The notes under the pieces were generated by a model. That model made no database searches, was not told the DNA's origin, and saw only the letters and a list, made by a program, of their open reading frames with translations. The position numbers and the translations under genes were made by a program. Positions 1-4,894 of a stretch of DNA of 5,651 nt are shown in pieces. This stretch comes from Bacillota bacterium (lineage in GTDB: Bacteria; Bacillota; Clostridia; Oscillospirales; JAKOTC01), in contig JAKOTC010000245.1 in assembly GCA_029776465.1 (NCBI GenBank), forward strand, positions 1-5,651, written 5' to 3'. Numbering within the stretch: position 1 is the stretch's first letter; each line of letters opens with the position of its first letter.

Positions 1-41
1 AGCTTTATAGCCTAAGGGTTTCTATGGCTAAAGGCCGATGG
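1..41 (+). promoter_or_regulatory. Candidate 3' half of a c-di-GMP-I (GEMM-I) riboswitch aptamer, cut by the window edge
   Basis: Seen: CCUAAG (11-16) and UAUGG (23-27), the two strands of the classic 11-nt GAAA-tetraloop receptor, sit on a 5-bp stem (8-12 with 26-30) with A7 bulged and further U-A pairs below. CCGAUGG follows at 35-41. Known: GEMM-I aptamers have a receptor in P3 that docks the GAAA loop of P2; the Vibrio Vc2 aptamer reads CAAAGC, then GGCCUAA, and ends CCGAUGG, where the first C of that heptamer contacts ligand. Here AGC (1-3), GCCUAA (10-15) and CCGAUGG fall in the same order. Inference: the ligand-contacting 5' half and P2 lie left of the window. Against it: the segment between UAUGG and CCGAUGG is a few bases shorter than in Vc2. 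The same receptor also occurs in RNase P, introns and large ornate RNAs, so the family call is tentative while the receptor itself is clear. Confidence 0.45.
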
Positions 42-64
42 GTGTAATTGGAAACGGTTGCGCC
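41..64 (+). ncRNA. GAAA-capped 10-bp RNA hairpin
   Basis: Bases 41-50 pair with 55-64 over ten consecutive positions around a GAAA tetraloop (51-54). Four of the pairs (43/62, 45/60, 48/57, 49/56) are U-G wobbles on the plus strand and would be A-C mismatches on the minus strand, so the structure belongs to a plus-strand RNA. It follows the tetraloop-receptor stem directly. Its GAAA loop could dock in that receptor, or the hairpin could simply be part of the expression platform after an aptamer. Confidence 0.6.
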
Positions 65-90
65 TCCCGTTTTGGAAAGGAGAAGCTTTT

Positions 91-117
91 ATAAATCTGT
101 GGTATTGGCAGGTTTAT
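91..117 (+). ncRNA. 10-bp RNA hairpin before the terminator
   Basis: Bases 91-100 pair with 108-117 without interruption, leaving a 7-nt loop (101-107). Two pairs (96/112 and 100/108) are U-G wobbles that work only in plus-strand RNA. The hairpin lies between an AAAGGAGA segment (76-83) and the terminator, so it would be enclosed by the antiterminator stem if that forms. No function is recognised. Confidence 0.55.
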
Positions 118-120
118 TAA

Positions 121-154
121 GGTTGTGTCTCCTTTGACGCAGCCTTTTTTGTTT
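121..154 (+). terminator. Intrinsic terminator ending the left-edge structured RNA
   Basis: A 9-bp stem (121-129 with 136-144, two U-G wobbles) with a 6-nt loop is followed at once by six T, one G and three T (145-154). The loop plus the top of the 5' arm (128-135, TCTCCTTT) is the exact complement of AAAGGAGA at 76-83, so the terminator could be switched off by that alternative pairing. It ends whatever plus-strand RNA enters from the left edge. Confidence 0.8.
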
Positions 155-186
155 AGACAAGAAAAGCCAGTAGACCCCCTTTATCC

Positions 187-300
187 ATGGAATCCCTGAA
201 TAAGTTTATCGAACCCAATCTTTTTCTTCCCGCTTGCTTGTGCAAGCGGGTTCCCTTTTTTATAGAAACAGCAAATCTTATTCAATACGCCGGATTCCAT
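187..300. repeat. Long interrupted inverted repeat enclosing a terminator-like hairpin
   Basis: ATGGAATCC (187-195) is the exact reverse complement of 292-300, and TGAATAAG (197-204) is the exact reverse complement of 277-284, in the correct collinear order. Three further T-A pairs (205-207 with 273-275) follow past a one-base bulge. The arms differ only by an internal loop, one base against seven. They enclose the hairpin at 229-250. All pairs are Watson-Crick, so the strand is not indicated. It could be a structured RNA, a DNA cruciform or a small non-coding mobile element; no target-site duplication is evident. No gene is recognised in 155-352. Confidence 0.5.
229..261 (+). terminator. Second intrinsic terminator-like hairpin
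   Basis: A perfect 9-bp stem (229-237 with 242-250, CCCGCTTGC and its complement) with a TTGT loop is followed by TTCCC and then seven T (255-261). The gap before the T run weakens it as a terminator. It lies about 80 nt after the first terminator with no gene between, and inside the inverted repeat 187-300. It may be a backup terminator for the left-edge RNA or an internal hairpin of a larger structure. There is no A tract on its other side, so it would not act on the minus strand. Confidence 0.6.
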
Positions 301-352
301 AGTCCTTACTGTTGCTGCTATGGAAGGAGGCTCTTAGAACTATTCTTTTAGT

Positions 353-381
353 TTGACGGAATGCGATTTTCTTGATAAGAT
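353..381 (+). promoter_or_regulatory. Promoter of the tRNA-Pro gene
   Basis: A -35 box TTGACG (353-358) is followed, after exactly 17 bases, by a -10-like TAAGAT (376-381). Spacing and position suit a housekeeping sigma factor starting a few bases before the tRNA at 393. This makes the tRNA independent of the structured RNA to the left. The -10 matches TATAAT at four of six positions. Confidence 0.65.
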
Positions 382-392
382 ATTTGGTGCGT

Positions 393-469
393 CGGGATGT
401 GGCTCAGTTTGGTAGAGCGCCTGGTTTGGGACCAGGATGCCGCAGGTTCGAATCCTGTCATCCCGACCA
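393..469 (+). tRNA. tRNA-Pro, anticodon UGG, with encoded CCA
   Basis: A complete 77-nt cloverleaf is visible. The acceptor stem is 393-399 with 459-465, discriminator A466 and CCA 467-469. The D stem is 402-405 with 415-418. The anticodon stem is 420-424 with 432-436 and its loop is TTTGGGA. The variable loop has 5 nt. The T stem is 442-446 with 454-458 and its loop starts TTCGAA. Anticodon UGG (427-429) with G at position 37 identifies proline; UGG can read all four CCN codons with suitable wobble modification. The gene has its own promoter and terminator and is transcribed toward carB. Confidence 0.97.
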
Positions 470-476
470 AAATCTT

Positions 477-518
477 GATCGAAACGGGTTTATGCAGTTT
501 CGGTCATTTTTTGTTTTT
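477..518 (+). terminator. Intrinsic terminator of the tRNA-Pro gene
   Basis: A 9-bp stem (477-485 with 497-505, one U-G wobble at 479/503 that holds only on the plus strand) has an 11-nt loop and is followed by A, six T, G and five T. It begins eight bases after the tRNA CCA end, as expected for a single-gene tRNA unit. Confidence 0.85.
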
Positions 519-524
519 AATAAT

Positions 525-553
525 GAAAGACAGGTCGACTTGACCTGCCTTTC
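525..553 (-). terminator. Probable terminator hairpin of the purF-carA-carB transcript
   Basis: Bases 525-536 pair with 542-553 around a 5-nt loop, about 15 nt past the carB stop. In plus-strand RNA the position 530/548 is an A-C mismatch; in minus-strand RNA it becomes a U-G wobble and the 12-bp stem is unbroken, so the element fits the carB side. The U tract is poor: the minus strand continues ATTATT and then runs into A-rich sequence, so termination may be inefficient. Confidence 0.6.
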
Positions 554-568
554 TGTTTATGGTAGAGA

Positions 569-3500
569 CTAGATGGTGTTCAAATCAATCAGTTCCATGC
601 TGTCGATGCTGGTTTCCATAGCCAGACAGCGAGCCAAAGCATTGGCCGTATCCAGAGAAGTCAGACAGGGAATCGAGCGCTCGACGGCTTTGCGGCGGAT
701 TTTAACGCTGTCTTTGACCGGCGTTCGGCCTTTGGCGGAGGTGGAGATTACATAATCAATCTTACCGCTGTCCAGCAGAACCAGGGGGTTGTTGACCGGG
801 TCGGCGCCGATGCGCTTGACCAGCAGGGCCGGAATGTCCGCCCGGTTTAAGAGCAGGGCGGTGCCGGATGTGGCGTAAATTTGGAATCCCAGCTTATAGA
901 ATTTCTCTGCGATGGGAACAATCTCGGGCTTATCTTCATCCCGGACCGAAATGAAGACACCGCCGGTTTTCTTCATGCGATAGCCTGCTCCGATCAAGCC
1001 TTTATACAGAGCTTCGTCCATGGTTTTGGCGATGCCCAGAACCTCGCCGGTAGACTTCATTTCGGGTCCCAGATGAGTGTCTACATCGTGCAGCTTTTCA
1101 AAGCTGAAGACCGGCACTTTAACCGCCACATGGTCGGACTTCTTATAAAGTCCTGTGCCATATCCCATCTCGGCCAGCGGTTCACCAAGAGCGCAGCGGG
1201 TGGCCAGTTCCACCAGCGGAACCCCTGTCACCTTGCTGATATACGGGATGGTGCGGGAGGAGCGAGGGTTAACTTCGATGACATACACCTGGTTTTGGTA
1301 TATTACAAACTGAATATTTATCAATCCCCGAACATCCAGCGCCATTGCCAGGCGGCGGGTGTATTCCACCAGAGTGTCCACAATTTCTTCGGAGAGGGTT
1401 TGAGCGGGATAAACCGAGATAGAGTCGCCGGAATGGACACCGGCCCGTTCGATATGCTCCATGATGCCGGGAATCAGGATATCCTTGCCGTCGCACACCG
1501 CATCTACTTCTGCTTCCACGCCCATCAGATATTTATCAATCAGCACCGGATTTTCAATGCCCGAGCTCAAAATGATTTCCATGTACTCCATGATATCCTG
1601 AGCGCTATGGGCGATGATCATATTCTGCCCGCCCAACACATAAGAGGGGCGCATCAAAACCGGGTAACCAAGGGAGGAGGCTGCCGCCAGGGCCTCTTTC
1701 ACCGTGTACACCGTATGTCCCGCGGGACGAGGGATGCCGCACTGCTCCAACAGCTTATCAAACAATTCGCGGTCTTCCGCCGCATCGATATTTTCGGCGG
1801 AGGTGCCCAGAATCTTCACGCCGGCTTTGCTGAGGGTCTTGGAGAGTTTAATGGCGGTCTGCCCGCCGAATTGCACGATCACGCCATAAGGACGCTCGGT
1901 GTGAATGACATTCATTACGTCCTCGGGGGTCAGGGGGTCAAAATACAGCCGGTCGGCGGTATCAAAGTCGGTGGAGACTGTTTCGGGGTTGTTGTTGACG
2001 ATCACCGCTTCATACCCTGCCTTCTTCAAGGCCCAGACACAGTGAACGGAGCAATAGTCAAACTCAATGCCCTGCCCGATCCGGATGGGCCCCGAACCGA
2101 AGACAATGACGTTTTTGCCGTTGGAGAGTCCTTCGGCTTCGTTTTCTTCGTCTCGGCAGGAGTAGAAATAGGGGGTGGCAGCCTCAAATTCCCCTGCGCA
2201 GGTATCCACCATCTTATAGGAAGCATGCCGGGTACAAGGGATTCCTTTGCCCGAAATCCGCAAGATGGCATTGTCCGGATAGCCCAGCCGCTTGCAGCGG
2301 GTATACAGTTCTTCGGTGAGGGGCTCGTTTTTCATCCGTTCTTCCGTTGCTGCCAGATTGGCCAGCTTTCCGAGGAACCAAAGGTCGATCCTGGTGATCT
2401 CATGGATCTTTTCCAGCGCAATGCTACGCTTAATAGCCTCATAGATGACAAACAACCGTTCGTTGTCGCAAACATAAAGCCTTTCCTCCACCTCCCTGGT
2501 TTCCAGGGCGGCAATCTTGGGCATAGTCAAGGTGTCCAGACCCAGTTCGGCGCCTCGAACGGCTTTCATAATAGCCTCTTCAAAGCTCTGGGCGATGGCC
2601 ATGACCTCACCGGTGGATTTCATTTGAGTGCCCAGGGTCCGCTTGGCGTATACGAATTTGTCAAAGGGCCATTTGGGAACCTTGACCACCACATAGTCCA
2701 GCGCCGGCTCGAAACAGGCGCAGGTTTTTCCGGTGACCGCGTTGGGGATTTCGTCCAGGGTATATCCCACCGCAATCTTGGCCGCCACTTTGGCAATGGG
2801 GTAACCGGTGGCTTTGGATGCCAGAGCAGAGGAACGGGATACACGGGGATTGACCTCAATGACCGCATATTCAAAGCTGTCGGGATTCAGGGCAAATTGG
2901 CAGTTGCAGCCCCCTTCCACCTCCAGCGCCGAAATGATATCAAGGGCTGCGCTTCGCAGCATTTGATATTCTTTATCCGAGAGGGTCACCGCCGGGGCGA
3001 TAACGATGGAATCGCCGGTGTGCACCCCTACCGGGTCAAAGTTTTCCATGGAGCAGACGGTGATGACGTTGCCTTTGGAGTCCCGCATGACCTCAAACTC
3101 GATTTCCTTCCAGCCGCTGATGCATTTTTCCACCAGAATCTGATGGATGGGGGAAAGGCGAAGCCCGTTTTGAGCCACGTCGGAAAGCTCTTCGGGAGTA
3201 TTGCAAATACCGCCCCCGGTTCCGCCCAGGGTAAAGGCGGGACGGACGATAACGGGATAATCAATGGTTTGGGCAAAATCCAGCGCATCCTCCACACTGG
3301 TTACCACCTTGGAGGGGATGCAGGGCTGGCCGATAGACAGCATGGTATCCTTGAAAAGCTGACGGTCTTCCGCTTTATCAATGGTTTCGGGGCGAGCGCC
3401 CAGAAGCTTAACCCCATGTTCCTTCAAAAAGCCGTCCTTGGCCAGCTGCATGGACAGGGTCAAACCGGTTTGCCCGCCCAGAGTGGACAGTAGGCTGTCC

Positions 3501-3748
3501 GGCTTTTCAATTTCAATAATCCGTTTCAGCACATCCAGCGTCAGGGGTTCAATGTAGATTTTGTCGGCCATGGTTTTATCGGTCATGATAGTGGCGGGGT
3601 TGGAGTTGACCAGAACCACCTCCAGCCCTTCCTCCCGAAGGGCACGGCAGGCCTGGGTTCCCGCATAGTCAAACTCGGCGGCCTGTCCGATCACAATCGG
3701 CCCCGATCCGATCACCATTACTTTTTTAATATCTTTAGCGAGCGGCAT
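569..3748 (-). CDS. carB: Carbamoyl-phosphate synthetase large subunit CarB
   Basis: This is the synthetase subunit of glutamine-dependent carbamoyl-phosphate synthase. It uses ammonia from CarA, bicarbonate and two ATP to make carbamoyl phosphate for pyrimidines and arginine in the cytosol. The 1059 residues match family length (about 1070). Two ATP-grasp halves are clear: residues 1-400 start with VIGSGPIVIGQ, contain VRPAFTLGGTGG (167-178) and end with IEVNPR. Residues 546-930 repeat this with VFGSGPIRIGQG, MRPSYVLGG and IEVNPRSSR (824-832). Between them is the oligomerisation domain. The C-terminal MGS-like regulatory domain (about 930-1059) has ATSGT (959-963), where nucleotide effectors bind in the family. 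The linker before YKMVDTC is shorter than in E. coli. The start is supported by AAAGGAG (3758-3764) nine bases upstream, inside the end of carA. The 14-nt overlap implies translational coupling. No frameshift or missing catalytic motif is seen. Confidence 0.98.
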   Translation of the reverse strand: MPLAKDIKKVMVIGSGPIVIGQAAEFDYAGTQACRALREEGLEVVLVNSNPATIMTDKTMADKIYIEPLTLDVLKRIIEIEKPDSLLSTLGGQTGLTLSMQLAKDGFLKEHGVKLLGARPETIDKAEDRQLFKDTMLSIGQPCIPSKVVTSVEDALDFAQTIDYPVIVRPAFTLGGTGGGICNTPEELSDVAQNGLRLSPIHQILVEKCISGWKEIEFEVMRDSKGNVITVCSMENFDPVGVHTGDSIVIAPAVTLSDKEYQMLRSAALDIISALEVEGGCNCQFALNPDSFEYAVIEVNPRVSRSSALASKATGYPIAKVAAKIAVGYTLDEIPNAVTGKTCACFEPALDYVVVKVPKWPFDKFVYAKRTLGTQMKSTGEVMAIAQSFEEAIMKAVRGAELGLDTLTMPKIAALETREVEERLYVCDNERLFVIYEAIKRSIALEKIHEITRIDLWFLGKLANLAATEERMKNEPLTEELYTRCKRLGYPDNAILRISGKGIPCTRHASYKMVDTCAGEFEAATPYFYSCRDEENEAEGLSNGKNVIVFGSGPIRIGQGIEFDYCSVHCVWALKKAGYEAVIVNNNPETVSTDFDTADRLYFDPLTPEDVMNVIHTERPYGVIVQFGGQTAIKLSKTLSKAGVKILGTSAENIDAAEDRELFDKLLEQCGIPRPAGHTVYTVKEALAAASSLGYPVLMRPSYVLGGQNMIIAHSAQDIMEYMEIILSSGIENPVLIDKYLMGVEAEVDAVCDGKDILIPGIMEHIERAGVHSGDSISVYPAQTLSEEIVDTLVEYTRRLAMALDVRGLINIQFVIYQNQVYVIEVNPRSSRTIPYISKVTGVPLVELATRCALGEPLAEMGYGTGLYKKSDHVAVKVPVFSFEKLHDVDTHLGPEMKSTGEVLGIAKTMDEALYKGLIGAGYRMKKTGGVFISVRDEDKPEIVPIAEKFYKLGFQIYATSGTALLLNRADIPALLVKRIGADPVNNPLVLLDSGKIDYVISTSAKGRTPVKDSVKIRRKAVERSIPCLTSLDTANALARCLAMETSIDSMELIDLNTI

Positions 3749-4826
3749 TCTTCTGCTCTCCTTTCATCATGCTGATAAAATCATCGAAGAGGAAGGCAGT
3801 ATCCATGGGGCCTCCGCAGGCTTCGGGATGAAACTGCACCGAAAAGATGGGGCGGCCGGTATAGCGAATGCCTTCACAGGTGTTATCGTTTGCGTTTTCA
3901 TATAAGAGAGTGCCCACGCCGGCGGGCAGGCTGTCTGTGAGAACAGCGTATCCGTGGTTCTGGCTGGTGATATATACCCGCCCGGTTTCCAGATTTCGAA
4001 CCGGCTGGTTGGCGCCCCGGTGCCCGTATTTCAGCTTGGCGGTTTTTCCGCCTAGGGCAAGCGCCAAAAGCTGGTGCCCCAGACAGATGCCGAAGATGGG
4101 GATTTTGCTGTCGCACAGCTTGCGGATTTCGGCGATGATCTCCAGGTTTTCCGCCGGGTCGCCGGGTCCGTTGGAGAGCATGATTCCATCGGGTTTAGCA
4201 GCGATGATGTCTTCAGCTTTGGCGGAGGCGGGAACCACTGTGACCTCGCAGCCCCGCTTTTCCAATTCCCTGGCGATGTTGTATTTATATCCGAAGTCCA
4301 TCAGCGTTACCCTCAGAGCCCCTGCCCCGCTTTTGGCGGTGCTTTGCTGCGTCACGCTTTCCACAGCACGGAGGATTCGATAGGCCCTGATCTCTTCGAG
4401 AAGCGCTTCTTTATTTTCAAGGCTGTCGGTGATCAAACCGTTCATTACGCCGGTTCGCCGAATGATCTTGGTGAGCTTGCGGGTATCAATTCCGTATAGT
4501 CCAATAATATTTTTTTGTTTTAAAAAAGTGTCAATATCACCTTCACATCGAAAATTGGAAGGCAATTGACACCATTCACGAACAATATAACCTTTAATTT
4601 GAGGGGACTTGCTTTCGAAATCGGGTGAAATCAATCCGTAATTCCCGATCAAAGGGAATGTTTGCACCACGATTTGACCGTAATAACTGGGGTCGGTGAT
4701 GGTCTCCAAATAACCCGTCATGGAGGTGTTAAAAACAACTTCCCCCATTGTCCTCCCAACTGCTCCGAAGGAAAAGCCTTCGAAAACAGTACCGTCTGCC
4801 AGAAGCAGATAAGCTTTTTGACTCAT
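3735..4826 (-). CDS. carA: Carbamoyl-phosphate synthetase small subunit CarA (glutaminase)
   Basis: CarA hydrolyses glutamine and channels ammonia to CarB. Its 363 residues are a little short of E. coli CarA (about 380). The N-terminal small-chain domain (about 1-135) has the family block MTGYLETITDPSYYGQIV (36-53). The C-terminal class I glutamine amidotransferase domain (about 170-355) has NGPGDP (219-224), the nucleophile Cys248 in GICLGHQ, TSQNHG (287-292), and the His333/Glu335 pair in QFHPE. The triad is intact. After HPE it reads ACGGP rather than the enterobacterial ASPGP, which I recall as a clostridial variant. The start is set by the MSQKAYLLLADG opening and GGAAAGG (4838-4844), 11 bases upstream. 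It follows purF after a 67-nt gap and overlaps carB. Codons for about residues 62-110 are markedly more A/T-rich than the rest. Confidence 0.98.
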   Translation of the reverse strand: MSQKAYLLLADGTVFEGFSFGAVGRTMGEVVFNTSMTGYLETITDPSYYGQIVVQTFPLIGNYGLISPDFESKSPQIKGYIVREWCQLPSNFRCEGDIDTFLKQKNIIGLYGIDTRKLTKIIRRTGVMNGLITDSLENKEALLEEIRAYRILRAVESVTQQSTAKSGAGALRVTLMDFGYKYNIARELEKRGCEVTVVPASAKAEDIIAAKPDGIMLSNGPGDPAENLEIIAEIRKLCDSKIPIFGICLGHQLLALALGGKTAKLKYGHRGANQPVRNLETGRVYITSQNHGYAVLTDSLPAGVGTLLYENANDNTCEGIRYTGRPIFSVQFHPEACGGPMDTAFLFDDFISMMKGEQKNAAR

Positions 4827-4837
4827 AGTAAACCAAA

Positions 4838-4862
4838 CCTTTCCGCGCCCATCACCGGGCGC
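4838..4862 (-). promoter_or_regulatory. carA ribosome binding site abutted by a GC-rich hairpin
   Basis: In the purF-carA gap the minus strand has GCGCCC and GGGCGC (plus-strand 4845-4862) as a perfect 6-bp stem around a 6-nt loop. The base after the stem begins the carA Shine-Dalgarno sequence GGAAAGG (4838-4844). No U tract follows, so it is not a terminator. It could stabilise a processed 5' end, insulate carA translation from purF, or bind a regulator. It does not resemble the PyrR-binding loop consensus as I remember it. Confidence 0.45.
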
Positions 4863-4894
4863 TAAAGATAGATGAAAAACAGTTTTATTTATGT

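Noticed and set aside
99..137. A 12-codon GTG-started frame with six leucine codons ending in the terminator, like a leucine attenuator leader peptide.
   Set aside because: The possible ribosome binding site (76-82) is 16 nt away, too far. The start is GTG inside a stable stem, and no leucine gene follows.
1..154. T-box, tmRNA, RNase P RNA, SRP RNA and glmS ribozyme as identities for the left-edge RNA.
   Set aside because: The T-box GGTGG antiterminator bulge, the tmRNA CCA-type 3' end, the RNase P ACAGAA end, the SRP loop and the glmS core are all absent from the visible part.
187..351. A 54-codon open frame starting at ATG 187 downstream of the structured RNA.
   Set aside because: No Shine-Dalgarno sequence precedes it. 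It runs through the hairpin at 229-250, and the encoded peptide, cysteine-rich in its second half, resembles no family I know.
372..572. A 66-codon open frame running through the tRNA-Pro gene and both terminators.
   Set aside because: It overlaps a complete tRNA and two hairpins; the reading frame is incidental.
881..3493. An 870-codon open frame on the plus strand, antisense to carB.
   Set aside because: It lies wholly opposite the unmistakable carB frame, shows no recognisable domain, and is the kind of stop-free shadow frame that GC-rich codon use produces. No ribosome binding site or promoter supports it.
4827..4894. A separate promoter for carA in the purF-carA gap.
   Set aside because: A TTGAGG on the minus strand just inside purF is followed by A/T-rich sequence, but no -10 box at 16-18 bases is convincing.
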